This document shows, piece by piece, positions 12,779-25,751 of a stretch of DNA of 64,000 nucleotides. Both the position numbers and the translations under genes were made by a program. Below the pieces are notes generated by a model. It searched no databases and was not told where the DNA came from. It saw only the letters and a list, made by a program, of their open reading frames with translations. The stretch comes from Ridgeia piscesae (taxonomy: Eukaryota > Annelida > Polychaeta > Sabellida > Siboglinidae): positions 476,001 to 540,000 of the forward strand of contig JAODUO010000065.1 in NCBI GenBank assembly GCA_025642075.2, read 5' to 3'. Each line of letters begins with the position of its first letter. Within the stretch, counting starts at the first letter, position 1.

Positions 12779-13756
12779 TTTGCAGGTAGATAGCACACAG
12801 TATATGAATTAAATAACCAGTAATCCAGTTGCCAAATCAGAGTAACATAACAAAAGTTATGTCGGGTTTAGTTAACCAAATAGAAGTGACAACTCATCTG
12901 CCACTTTCCTGTTGTTGGTCCGAGGGAGTGTCTCAAAATACGTGTATAATTGATTGTTTATCATCGTTTGCCTCGATGGCAGTAAAATTAACGCGTGAAC
13001 TTGGGTGCAGACCACAAGTTGGCAGGCAACCCGCTTTCACTACGAAGCCAAATTATTTGCGTATTCACTTCAAAACATTACCAGTTATGTTATAAATTGG
13101 ATTTGTTTTCTAAATTAACCGTTATGCGATTAACTCCCTTAATTACTAGGAATATAGTCAGTTATGATGCAATTTACGTCCAATATATGGCGATATTGGT
13201 ATAAAATTAGTGTGAAAAAAGTGTAAACAACAGTGTGTTTCTATAATTAAAATATAATTATACGTATGTATTTAATGCTCACACTTGTATCTGGAATGTT
13301 TATTTCTGTAATAAAGTGATTCATTCAGTCAGTCATTCGCAACTCCTCAACTACTAATTAGAAGAATATTCACGGTATACCAAAGTAAATTGAATGGCAT
13401 TGACGAGCCATGAATACGAAGGTAAATTGAATGGCATTTACTTGCCTTGAAATTACATGATGATGGTTTAATTTTGACTAGACTGTCAACATTGGTTTAT
13501 CTTATTTTCGCTGCCTTACGGGTCCTCCTGCCATACGGGTCTATTTCTTTTGCACGGCCCCCGGATCACCCCAATAACTACGATCGGAAATTTACCCGCG
13601 TTTGCTTGTGAAATGTGAATATGTGAAAACTGTTTCTGATAGCAATTCAACGCATGTCATTTATCTTCATTCATTAAGCTTACTGTAACGTCATGTTCGA
13701 TCTATTACTTTACTGGTTTCCCATTGGAAAAAAACACGTTGACTCAATAATAGCTG
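12779..13756. promoter_or_regulatory. Probable CARMIL 5' flank / 5'UTR
   Basis: This is the sequence immediately upstream of the CARMIL start codon on the minus strand. I see no recognisable coding segment. A near-direct repeat of aaattgaatggcatt occurs at about 13388 and 13424. No TATA box or other core element can be assigned with confidence; the label rests on position only. Confidence 0.3.
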
Positions 13757-14840
13757 CCATTTAATTGTTTCAATTCAGTTCAATAACTTTATTCCGGAAC
13801 ATCCATATAAAAATGTAAACTAGGTTATGACTAATAACTATAATATTTACATAAAGCATTTCTCGCCAATGATGACACAGTGGTGATGTATACAAAGCAT
13901 CATTACTCATGATACTCCATAATATTGCATTGTCCGATTTAGCAACAGAACTAAACAAAATTCGTTTTTAACATTTTACATGTCGGTAAGCCTCTTGACA
14001 CAAACGTATAACATTCACTACAATCTCGGGGTTCATTGCGCAACAATCTAAAGACAATATTGTATGCTACACAGTTTTTTTAATTGTCTCTGCATTATGG
14101 CAACAGCACAGCTGGCATTATATAATGAAGTACAATATTATTTAAATACATTTAAATAAAGTATATTTTACAGATTTTGTACACATGTAAAATGTTCGGA
14201 TCAAGATATTTACATTTACTAACCCTTGGCAATGTTTCACCATTTATAAAAAAAATCGGAATGTGTATATCTTAGAACCTTTCACAACAACATATCATAA
14301 CATTACTTTTGGTTCTATTGTATTTAGTATTACTATCATGTTCTATCCCATAATCTGACCATACAGATAATAACATTGACAAACCTATGGGTGAAGGAGC
14401 CATGACCATTACATCGTCATCATACATCAAATGATTAATTAACGAAAAACCTATTATATATATCCAGCATTTATATTGTTCATTTTTTAAACTGAGATCA
14501 TCCATGTAAACACACACAAAAACACAAGAAGGGATTCTTCCTTGACTCACCCCATTATTAAAAGAAAATGGCTGGACATGATATTTTCCAATGCACATAT
14601 TTTTAGTAGTATACCAAAATATGTAAATCCTAACTATATACACAGCTATGCCTAACTTCCTAAGTAAACAGAACATAATGATTTACATAATGATTTACAA
14701 GATCAAAAGCTTTGGACGCATCCAGACAACATGAATAATATACATTACTATTCAAGTTCCTATATTTTAGTATAGCCTCTTTGAAGGCACATATACACAT
14801 GTCTGTGCTATGTTTAGTATTTAAGGCAAACTTGATGATT
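13757..14840 (-). mobile_element. Non-LTR retrotransposon (LINE) relic with reverse-transcriptase fragment
   Basis: On the minus strand, translated pieces follow the order of a LINE reverse transcriptase. First comes KFALNTKHSTDMCI...SKAFDLVNH (about 14690-14838), then GVSQG...VYMDDLS, then HLMYDDDVMVMAPS, then GLSMLL...KYNRTKSNVMIC in one frame (14272-14676). The catalytic YADD box reads YDDD. A 3'UTR-like end with ggaataaagttattgaactg lies near 13770-13800. There are frame breaks and no complete ORF, endonuclease or ORF1. The family resembles CR1/L2/Rex-type elements, but the clade is not certain. Confidence 0.75.
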
Positions 14841-16880
14841 ACATGCAGTTAGGCTGTATGCAATACAGTAATAACAATTTTTTTCAATCCTACTCAGTGT
14901 TTGTCATCCCTCATCATTGATTTGTCATGGCCCAATAATGGATGCATGTTAATGGTCTCCCATAAGTTTTACAACTTTCAAACAAAACTGGCACACTAAT
15001 GGCTATCACTGGTTTGCATCATTGAATTTGACACAGAAGGAAACCTTGGCCCAATAATATTGTTATAATTGGTGTCCGTAATTTTTTTGTAATTTAAAAA
15101 ACACGATTAGCCATTTTTTTAGTCACCATTATCAGAACTAATTATTTTCATTGGCAATAATATGCATATTATAGCATGATTAATAAAAAAAATACATTGT
15201 ATAACTGAATAGTAATCAACTACTGTTATATAAATGTTGACCATTGGCACTGGCGTTTAGCATATAAACATATATATATTATATTCCAGTAAAATATTCA
15301 AATACAACACTTGGTTTACATTTTAGCTATATGTCTTGTTTTAGTTTTATGGCGCACAACGCTCAAATAATCGATGGGTCAATAGAAGCCTAAGAAGGTA
15401 GCCAATAATTAACATTTGAGCATCGTTGTCATTTTGATTAGCATATTATTGGTATTTGATTGGGGTTTTTGTTTGCACTGCCCACAGTGCTTAGCCAAAA
15501 GCACCAGCGGGCAAATCTTTGAAAATCAAATATATGAGCCTATATTTAAAAGATCCAGTTTAATTGGTCTACTATGCAGAAATAGATGGATAAGTGGCGT
15601 GTGCAGTTGAACGACCCAAGCCAATGGATGTATTTATATATTATTGGTAAACGCAATTTTGTTTTTTAAATTTCTAAGAAAAAGGTTGGTAAGTTTGTCT
15701 ATTAAGCGTGTGCGGCTGTAATTTCATCATATAATCATATACATGTTTAATTGTCGCAGTACTTGTTTTGGCGACATCGCCGATTGATATGTAATGAATA
15801 ATAAACATTTAAATTGTTTTGATAAAAAAAGATGAGCGTACGACTATATTGAATTTGGAGTTTATGAATTTATCCAATAAATGAGTTTTCTAGTATGTTT
15901 TCTAATGTACCTAAAGCAACTAAATATATACACATATTCTTAATTCTAGACATTATGCCCGTCTTCGTTGTCATAGCATTTCCAGAAATGTAATCATTCG
16001 AGTAACGTTACAAAATGTCTGGTCTATCCCCGTCTGGCGGCTGATTAAAAACGATAAAACGAGCGCGCCATCTATAGGAATATGATGAACTAAAGATAAA
16101 GTGATCCAGACCTGTCACGGTGGGGGATTTTGTAACTGTCATGTTTTGCGTTAAATGTTGCAGAGTTATCCCGAGGTTGTGTTCGATAGGTAAGAATGGT
16201 GAAATATATTGGGTATATATTGACGTATTGCATTCAATTTTTAAGTATTGGTGACATGCATTATAATTCTTCATACTTGAATGAAGTACATTTAAAAAAA
16301 AACTGAGCGATAATTAATTTAGAATGTGCAGTTTATACTTTTAATGTGGAATTGTCGGGCTAAAGATATCACGTTACAACCATACTCCCACTGTTTGCCC
16401 AATTTACTATTTTATTAACTAACAAATTATAACTCTGGGTTGCACTAAAATTCTCTGCTATCTGACATGGTGCATTCTGGAGTAGTACTTGTCTTGCTCT
16501 TGGGACTTGGCCTTGGGCTTCAAAACAGTGTAAATTGAATGTTTTATAAGATGATATGCCTGAATCTGTGTGGGATGATCAAAACCAAAAGAAAGTCAGA
16601 CTGAGTTTGAGACCAGTCAGTATAGCAGATGTGTGAATATCCCTGCTGATTAAAAAGAAGTGTTTAGCTGTGGTTATTTCAGTGTCACAGAAGCAGAGCT
16701 GTCATGTGAATCTGTTGAATGAATGTTTTGACTGACTGTAGAAACAGACATGATCAACAATTGTCATAAAAAATCATCACTTTGAGAGATTTAGTCCAAG
16801 AAAAAATTGAAACAATTGTGTAATCCTGGTTGTGTTAATATTATAGTAAAAAAATGTTTAAGTTTGGTCATGTCTGTTTT
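14841..16880. other. Spacer upstream of GLMN, no gene seen
   Basis: This AT-rich stretch lies between the LINE relic and GLMN. The short open frames resemble no protein. A GC-richer patch near 16020-16110 could belong to a GLMN 5' exon or promoter, given the splice-acceptor-like sequence just before the GLMN start, but nothing proves it. Confidence 0.4.
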
Positions 16881-16927
16881 GCAGAGTGACTGTGTGTGTG
16901 TTTGGAGGAAGAATCAAGTATTGAACA

Positions 16928-18772
16928 ATGGCGACTACTAACATAGAGACAAGTAGCACAGTTGTGGAGTCGACACTAATACAGGAGGTGGTTGAACTTC
17001 TGGAGGCAGTCAAGACTAAGCCTGCAGTGAAGATGATCAAAGACCCTGCGAACATCGACAGAGTGAAAGAAGCCGCATGGGATCTTGTGCCGCAACTGTG
17101 CAGTTTCCTGACGAGCGAGCGGGAGCTGGAGACTGTGAGTGTGGTGTGTGCGTGTGAAGAAATCCTGCAGTATCTAAGCGACGTGGGCAATGCCAAGGAA
17201 CTGCTGCTGGTCTTGCTTGAGCAGGCAGACATGTTCAAAGACGACATCAAGTTCAAAGCTCTCCTGCGGCCAGTGCAGAGATGTTTGCAGCGGCTGCCAT
17301 CAAGGAAGGGCAATCCCATAGGAATCGCACTTGAAACACTGTGTGCTCACATACAGGAGTTGCCGCTTCCTGAAGATTATCAGCTGGAAGATGCAGAGAG
17401 ACAACTTCTGGAAGCGGATGAAACTGTGCGACGAATCTGTAGTTGCGTTACTGCTATTCTCACTTTCATTAAACCATTTGCAGAGGAAGTATCGTGGAAA
17501 AACAGACATACCGACACCAGTAAGACAGCGACAAGAACTTCCAATAAGCAGGTCAAAGAACTGATGGGGCATCTGATGAAAATTCTTAGCCACCCATTGG
17601 CCTTTATAGACCTGTCTGTCACAGACAGCAGCAGCATCTCAAGGGGCAGAGAATGCGCCGAGAGGCTGGTAACTTTCATGTCATATCTACATGCTGACTT
17701 CCACAAAGCACTCGTTCAAATCCTGGAAGACAACCATGCAATAGAGAAAGAGCAGAAGCGGACAAAGGAGCAGCAAAAGGATTCTCCTGCTGATATGGAT
17801 GAGCTGGATACGCTGATTGCAGAGCCAGTGTCGAAGCTCGGACTGGGAACTTTTGCATATCTTGTGTTTGGCGAGAACCTGTGCTCAGACAACGTGCCAT
17901 GTGTCTACAGACTGGAGTACCTGTTCGAGTTCAACCTGCCATTTATGAATGCCTTGTTGGAAACCCCTGAGAGCATGGTCAGACTGAAGGGTGTGGCACT
18001 GTTTGTGTCATTGCTAGAGCACATGCCTGCGTTGACGCTGTCCTCTCACCTGTTGGAGTTTGCCCCGATGAAGCAGCTTCTCCAGAACCTGCTGCATGTC
18101 ATCGTGTACTGCCCTCCAAAGGACATCCGACAGTCTGCAGTGAAGGGACTGTCGAGTCTGCTACAGAAGTTTGAGCTTGCCGGCCGCTACATGCTCATCC
18201 TCATCCTTCTCAAGTCTTCCACACACGCTGGCGTCACTGGCTATGTCATACAACTACTGAAGAACGAAATTGATCGTAACCTTAAGTCCGACCAGTTGAA
18301 CGCGTTCTTCTGTGGCAGTCAACTTGAGAAGCTCCTCCGACTGATCTTCACCTTGCCCGAGGGAGTGGAGACCGACCTGCTGGACCAGAGTGAATGTGTC
18401 ATGGCTGCTCTCAATCTCCTGCGTTATCTTGTGCTCCGCGACAAACCAAGTGAAGACTTCACTGGCATTTGGCAGCAGATACCACGCCTACAGGAGGTGT
18501 ATTGTGGGCCACTGCAGACAGCTATCGACATGTCTCATGCCCACTATGCCTTGGACATCGAGAGGACAGCCAAGGGGGAATGTATGGCGGATTCGTCGCT
18601 GGAGACGTCGCTGAGTGTGAGCGGTCACGTGATGCCAGAAATGGACGACAAACAAAGAATGTCACTGTTGACGACGGCCCTTCATACGTTTGACATGATG
18701 CAGAGCATTCTTAGCCGAGTCACTGAGCTGATTGACATACAGAGAAAAACACAGCTAGAGAACTCTGCTTAG
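16928..18772 (+). CDS. GLMN: Glomulin (FKBP-associated protein), single coding exon
   Basis: Glomulin is a HEAT-like helical repeat protein that binds the RING protein RBX1 and blocks E2 recruitment to cullin-RING ubiquitin ligases. It also binds FKBPs. The ORF gives 614 aa against about 594 in human. The best-conserved block is near residues 476-515 (LPEGVETDLL, then MAALNLLRYLV, then TGIW), which matches human LPEGAETDLL...MASLNLLRYLV...TGLW. Other family matches are NAKELLLVLLE, KPFAEEV, and the C-terminal HTFDMMQSILSRVTELI. The ATG at 16928 has context aacaatgg and starts the long frame. A likely 3' splice site (tctgttttgcag, ending 16884) lies 43 bp upstream, suggesting an intron in the 5'UTR. 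The coding region has no intron, unlike the many-exon vertebrate gene, while neighbours here are intron-rich. Candidate poly(A) signals are at 19182 and 19252. Confidence 0.95.
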   Translation: MATTNIETSSTVVESTLIQEVVELLEAVKTKPAVKMIKDPANIDRVKEAAWDLVPQLCSFLTSERELETVSVVCACEEILQYLSDVGNAKELLLVLLEQADMFKDDIKFKALLRPVQRCLQRLPSRKGNPIGIALETLCAHIQELPLPEDYQLEDAERQLLEADETVRRICSCVTAILTFIKPFAEEVSWKNRHTDTSKTATRTSNKQVKELMGHLMKILSHPLAFIDLSVTDSSSISRGRECAERLVTFMSYLHADFHKALVQILEDNHAIEKEQKRTKEQQKDSPADMDELDTLIAEPVSKLGLGTFAYLVFGENLCSDNVPCVYRLEYLFEFNLPFMNALLETPESMVRLKGVALFVSLLEHMPALTLSSHLLEFAPMKQLLQNLLHVIVYCPPKDIRQSAVKGLSSLLQKFELAGRYMLILILLKSSTHAGVTGYVIQLLKNEIDRNLKSDQLNAFFCGSQLEKLLRLIFTLPEGVETDLLDQSECVMAALNLLRYLVLRDKPSEDFTGIWQQIPRLQEVYCGPLQTAIDMSHAHYALDIERTAKGECMADSSLETSLSVSGHVMPEMDDKQRMSLLTTALHTFDMMQSILSRVTELIDIQRKTQLENSA

Positions 18773-19181
18773 AACTACGAGGCAGTGCATAACTGGCCAC
18801 ATGATTTCACTACAGTGCTAGCATCATTTGCTTATTGCTGTTTAGACATTGAAATTTAATATTGCCATTTTGAACTGTCTTCGAAACTGGAAACCCATAT
18901 TGGGAGCAAACAGACAATTCACAGTACTTGCATTTGTAAACTGAATGTAGTTGAAATGTATTTAGTTATTTAGTTCTAAATTAATAAGTGGAGAACACTG
19001 CTATTCGTTTTGTTTCAGTTTTTGTTGCCTCTGCAGTAAAGAAAATGTGAAGAAAAAATGTTTGGTTTCTGTATAAATGTGAATCTAATGTTATTAAAAA
19101 AATTCAACACACATACTTTGGGTCAATGCTATGAGGAGCAGTAGAATAATGTCATTTTGTTTTAAAGAAGTATCAATCATC

Positions 19182-19187
19182 AATAAA
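19182..19187 (+). terminator. Candidate GLMN polyadenylation signal AATAAA
   Basis: An AATAAA hexamer lies about 410 bp after the GLMN stop codon. A second AATAAA is at 19252-19257. Either could serve the GLMN transcript. No downstream GT-rich element was firmly identified. Confidence 0.45.
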
Positions 19188-20484
19188 ATAGGCCCAACCA
19201 ATTCCAAACAAGTGTATGTCTTTATTATACGTAAACAAAACTTGAAATATTAATAAAACATTTCATTAGTGTTGATTCTTGCCTGCATAAGTTTGTAATA
19301 TTTTAATGTTATTGATAATTTTTACAAAGAGGCAACGCACCTATAAAAGTAGCCCAGCAAACAACACATTACATACACACATTTTGGTTTTACTATAACT
19401 GCATTACTGGCACGTGAGTATGAAATTATGTATGCAGATAGAAAAGTTTTCTGCATAAATATATCGAGACTCAAATCAGATTACCAGGTATATCACATCA
19501 CTGGTATCTGGTGCTGTTTATCACAAGAAATAAAATTTAACATGATGCCGTGTGTAATGCCATTGATCACAAAGGAACGCCATTTCGTTTGGATTGTCTG
19601 ATGCTTAGTATTAGTTTTTGATGGTAGTTTTGTGTTTCAGTTAACAAGTACGAAGGAAAGTTAATTATAACACCAGAACTAAAAATTAATTACACACATC
19701 AACTATGAAAAGAAATGTTAGAGAAAATGAGTACCGGTATATTATTTGCATAATGATTGAGTCATTACTGAAAGATGGTGTGGATCATTTTAGAAGAACA
19801 CATCCAAACAGTACCTGTGTTTACAGTTCCAAGCAAATATAATGAAATTACTTTTCTTACATTAGGTGAGTGATAATGGTGCTCTTTCACTTAAAAGAAG
19901 AAAAGTTATATAATGTCGGCTTCTCTGAAATGTCATAAACCATATGGTGTAAAAGTTGTAGGACACCATTGGTTTACATTAGATGAATTTAAAAAATAAT
20001 TGTATGCCCGGCGTGGATATATCTGGGGAGATGAGGAGAGGCTGTAGACAGGAGTAGAACTGGGAGGGGGAGAGGGCAGTGGTGGGAAAATAAAAATTGA
20101 GGCCAGTCTCCAAACTTGACGGATAAAGAAGAAAAAAAACCCACATCATATCAAAGATATGTTATTGCCTGTCCTAAAACAGTGTACATTTTTAAGCTGA
20201 ACATTGTCTTTAGGCACATCCGTTGATTAAATTAGTTAGCTATGTCAATAAAATGTTTCAGAGTGTGATATGAATGATGGGGGGGATGCTGATTTATAAT
20301 ATCTGATTTAATACTGAATGCATTTCATGGATAGTAGCATTAGTAGCAGACTTGTTTATAAATTAAAGTGGACCATTTGTTGTCAAGAAGGGGTAGTCCA
20401 TAGGAAAAAAGGTAACAGCTAAATGGACATTGAGTTGATATTCTGTCATTCTGTTCACTGTTTTACATTGACGTAATGTGACAG

Positions 20485-23400
20485 GTGGACAGAGATGGCT
20501 GTCAAGCAGTCAGACTTTCTACAGGTGCACAGATCCACGTGACACAGCAACCAGTGGGCCAGGCAGAGAACAAACTACTCAAGACAGGTAGGGCTACCTG
20601 TCTAGTGGTAATCACATCAATCGACTCAAGTTATTTGTTTTCATGTACAGCTGACAGCTGTATGTGTTTTATGAAAGCTTCACTAATGATCTCAACAATA
20701 TCAGCATAAGTATACACATACCCCCGTAACCACTTTATTTAAAACAAATTTGTTTCTGTTTTAATTTTAATCGTTGTGGTTTTTAGTCCTTTGGGTTTAT
20801 GGCATCATTTTGTGTCAACTGTCTACCGTGCGCCGTTAGCTGCCATATCTCAGAAACCATTGTGGATCTCGTTTTATAACTACATTTTGACTAGAAACCA
20901 CTAATGACCAGTCCTGTTACTGCATACACAATTACACGTGCTGTGTTTCTTGTGATCTCAATGGATGACCAAAGAAGATGCCAATTAGGTGATTATGGTG
21001 AAGAGACAAGGAAATGAATTATGATTCACCAAAACACTCATTCATAACTACAAACTCACTACATACCCAGGGGGTAGTCTAAAGGACGTCAGGGTAATTT
21101 TGGCCCATTTTTTTAACTGTTTTTTATGTTCCCTGTTGTCCCCAGGGGTAGTGAAGAAGACCGGGAGGACCAGGTCAGGGAGAGGGTTCTCCAATCCGCC
21201 CTTAACTTTGTACCACAACATGGGTGGTCAAGAAATGCTCTTATTGCTGGTAGGTGGAGCCACAGTACACTCAGGATGGTTTAACAGACATGCGAAAGTA
21301 ATACACACACGAAGCATGTGTGGTAAATTTTTATATATCATTATTATTTTATCTATCACAAAGTGAACTTTTATATTATTTTTATTGCTTTTTTGTGATC
21401 AATCATATTAATGTAATAAATTTGAATAACAGTTATTAATCAAGTTCCAACATCCAACCAGATACAAAATCAAACACACTCACAGGTCACACAGCAGTGT
21501 ATAGACATCACCCTGTTGAGAAATAATTTGTTATTTTACTACAATTTGTAATGTGCGTGTACAGGGGCAGAGATAGAGGGCTTGCCGTCTGTCGCCCACG
21601 GCATGTTTCCCAGGGGTGGCATTGAGCTGGTGCTGTACTTCTATGCATCGTCCAATCAGAAGCTAGCAGACATGTTGGCTGCAGAGACCAGGCTCTCACA
21701 AGATGGCAGGATGCAGTAAGTAACACGCTTGTAATATCCTGTTTAATTGTGTAACATCTGCGATGAGCTGTAGCTAATCAATCCTGTCTCTCATTGGTGT
21801 TTGCAGATTCTCCACTGTCAGTGTTGTGGTATTTCTGATCTCAGCCATCTCGTGTGTGGGGTTATCCATGGGGATCATTAGTGACTTCTCAAACCTTCGC
21901 TGTATATAATGTTTCCGAAGTATGGTTGCTTCTAGTCTAGTTAATGTCTGTGAAACTCCAAAATAACAGTAAATACCGCAACTAATCTAGTACTGTTGTA
22001 CAGATTCTAACAACGAATGAATCAAATTTGAATTGCAGCACCAGTGTTTGTACATAATGTTATTGCAGTCAGTTAGTATGGCTGTTACACAGTTAATGAA
22101 TTTGTATAATTATTATACACATTTGGTTGGTTTGCCAAAGTGAATATATGTCAGACAGTGGTATTGATTTATTTTTTACAGGAAGAAATCTACAGAGCTG
22201 TTCATTCGGGATGCGCTGGAGACAAGGCTCAGAATGCTCATCCCATATCTGTCAAAGTGGCCACAGGTATAGTTACTCAGTCTGCAGATGCAGAATACAC
22301 CAGATCCAGTGTTTTGTCTTAGTCACTCAGCCAGAACAAATTCAAAACGTTACTGGTCTAGCAACACAATTACTGGTTACCAATGTTCCTCTGAGCTTAG
22401 ATTCCAAGGATTTATTATTATTAAAGGGAGGGAAGGGCATCAGCTTCTCTGCCCAGAATTAGAAGAACAGTAATTTGTAATGGGAAGTCTTCTGTGTAAA
22501 ACGTGGGAAAATTAAACATCAAAGGGTATTGTGGTTATCTATGCGCACTTATGATTACCAATCGATTACATGTTGCAGGCGGAATCGTTCAAATTGCGAA
22601 CATTGTTCTGAGCTTAATAAAGTAACTAAGCAATAGGCAGGCAATAAACAACCTTCAACATGCACGTTGTAGTTATAAGAATGTAATATTAAGTATAAAA
22701 ATAAAGGATTAAGTGCACAAAGGATAAGATGTGGTCTTTTCACCAGTCTAAATCTTACCTGGCCTATGTTCTTCAGTCTCAACAGCTGACATTCAAAGCC
22801 AACAGGTAATTCATTTCAATGGTGCCCATGTAGTTCATCTCCTAAGCGTGTAGGTGAGCAGACTGTGTTTGTTCCCGCAGGCAATGGGTTTAATGAGTCT
22901 GCCGTGGAATGCACCGGAAGCTCTCGAGAACTTGAAAACTGTTGTCAACGATATTTGGTTCTACGCGGGTGACACTTCTGTTGATGTAAGTCCACAATCT
23001 GTATCTATTACTTCTATTTATGTAAGTCCACAATCTATATATATGGCTTCTGTTTATGTAAGTCCACAATCTGTATCTATTGCTTCTATTTATGTAAGTC
23101 CACAATCTATATATATGGCTTCTGTCCACCACGTTAAAAACTTATGTTGGTGTAAAGTCAACAATTTCTATAACTTCTATTGATGTAATCAGCTCAAACT
23201 CTTTCCTTGAATCATCTCAACCTCTTTCCTTGAATCATACCAACCTCTTCCCTTAGATCATCCAAAATTCTTTCCTTGAATCATCCCAACCTCTTCCCTT
23301 GAATCATCCAAACCTCTTTCCTTGAATCATCCCAACCTCTTCCCTTGAATCATCCCAACCTCTTTCCTTGAATCATCCCAACCTCTTCCCTTGAATCATC

Positions 23401-25674
23401 CAAACCTCTTTCCTTGAATCATCCCAACCTCTTCCCTTGAATCATCCCAACCTCTTCCCTTGAATCATCCCAACCTCTTTCCTTGAATCATCCCAACCTC
23501 TTTCCTTGAATCATCTCAACCTTTTTTCTTGAAACATCCCAACCTCTTTCCTTGAATCATCCTAACCTCTTCCCTTGAATCATCCCAACCTCTTCCCTTG
23601 AATCATCCCAACCTCTTCCCTTGAATCATCCCAACCTCTTCCCTTGAATCATCCCAACCTCTTTCCTTGAATCATCCCAACCGCTTCCCTTGAATCATCC
23701 CAACCTCTTTCCTTGAATCATCCCAACCTCTTTCCTTGAATCATCTCAACCTTTTTTCTTGAAACATCTCAACCTCTTCCCTTGAATCATCCCGACTTCT
23801 TCCCTTGAATCACCCCAACCTCTTCCTTTGAATCATCCCAACCTCTTCCCTTGAATCATGCCGACTTCTTCCTGTGAATCATCCCAACCTCTTCCCTTGA
23901 ATCATCCCAACTTCTTCCCTTGAATCATCCCAACCTCTTCCCTTGAATCATCCCAACCTCATCCCTTGAATCATCCCAACCTCTTCCCTTGAATCATTCC
24001 AACCTCTTCCCTTGAATCATCCCAACCTCTTCCCTTGAATCATTCCAACTTCTTCTCTTGAATCATCCCAACCTCTTCCCTTGAATCATCCCAACCTCTT
24101 CCCTTGAATCATTCCAACTTCTTCTCTTGAATCATCCCAACCTCTTCCCTGGAATCGTTCCAACTTCTTCCCTTCAATCATCCCAACCTCTTCCCTTGAA
24201 TCATCCTAACCTCTTCCCTTGAATCATTCCAACTTCTTCCCCCTTCAATCATCCCAACCTCTTCCCTTAAATCATCCCAACCTCTTCCCTTAAACCATCC
24301 CAACCTCTTCCCTTGAATCATCCCCCTGAATCATCCCAACCTCTCCCTTAAACCATCCCAACCTCTTCGCTTGAATCATCCCAACTTCTTCCCCTAAATC
24401 ATCCCAACCCCCTTCCTTGAATCATCCCAACCTCTTCCCTTGAATCATCCCAACTTCTTCCCCTAAATCATCCCAACCTCTTCCCTTGAATCATCCCAAC
24501 CTCTTCCCTTAAATCATCTCTTCCCTTAAATCATCTCTTCCCTTGAATCATCACAACCTCTTCCCTTGAATCATTTCAACCTCTTCCTTGAATCATCCCG
24601 CCCTCTTCCTTGAATCAACCCAAACTCTTCCCTTGAATCAACCAGAATCATCCCAACCTCTTCCCTTGAATCATCACAACCTCTTCCCTGAACCATCCCA
24701 CCCTCTTCCCTTGAATCATCCTAACCTCTCCCCTTAAATCATCCCAAGTTCCCATCCTCTTCCTTTGACTCATCCCGCCCCATCCCCTGTGTTGTAGCTG
24801 AACTGGTACAGCAAGCGGGTGTCGGTGGCCGGAGTCTACAAGAGCAGTGAGTTGTTCATGCTCCAGGACAGCTCTGACGACTTCCGCGAGACGTGGAGCT
24901 TCATGCAGCGCAGAATCAACAACGTCATGAAGCTGGGTGACCTGGCGGGACAGGTGAGGGTCATAGGTCATAGGGTCACCCATTGTCTGTCAGCTGACAT
25001 CCTCCTCCTTGTCTTTGGTCCATCTAGGGTTCACTCTTTTTAATAATTTAAACTAATGGGTGTGGTAAATCATGCAGTCTGTAAAGATATTATAGGAAAA
25101 AAACATTGGATCTAGTTATTCTGTTTCCAGTGCAACCCACATCAAGATTTGTGAATATTTGTTGCAACATTTGACACATGTATTGTTTGCCTACCCGACA
25201 GATGCAGCCTGGTAGCATTGATGGGGTGGGCACTTTCATGTCTGGTGCCATCGAAATTGTGAGTTACATTTTGTCACTAGTCCCTCCATCGTTTTAAAAT
25301 TCAATATCCTAGTATTTAAATGTACCACTAGTCAAGATGTAGTTATGATGGTAAGTACATTTGTAGTGCTAAATATGTATGTGAGTAAATGTACATTTTA
25401 CGAGGGCAAATATCCCAAAGGGAAAGTTGCAATTTTCACCAGTTGCTTATCATTATTATCAGACATGGTTATTATTGAAACTATTTTACCTTCATGTGTA
25501 ATGAAAAGATGTGCTTAAAATCCAGTTATTTGACAAGGGGTGTCGATGTTCAAGTTAGAAGTAAATCAAGTCCATTCTGAAAACTATGTAATTGAAAAGC
25601 AATGACATATTCACATATAAGATGTCTGCTGTTTAACATCTGAATATTGGTGAGATATATTCTATTAATTAATA

Positions 25675-25751
<77 letters not shown>

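Noticed and set aside
23192..24787. CRISPR-like regular repeat (23-bp units)
   Set aside because: Units are directly abutting with no unique spacers, and lie within an intron of an animal gene. It is a minisatellite.
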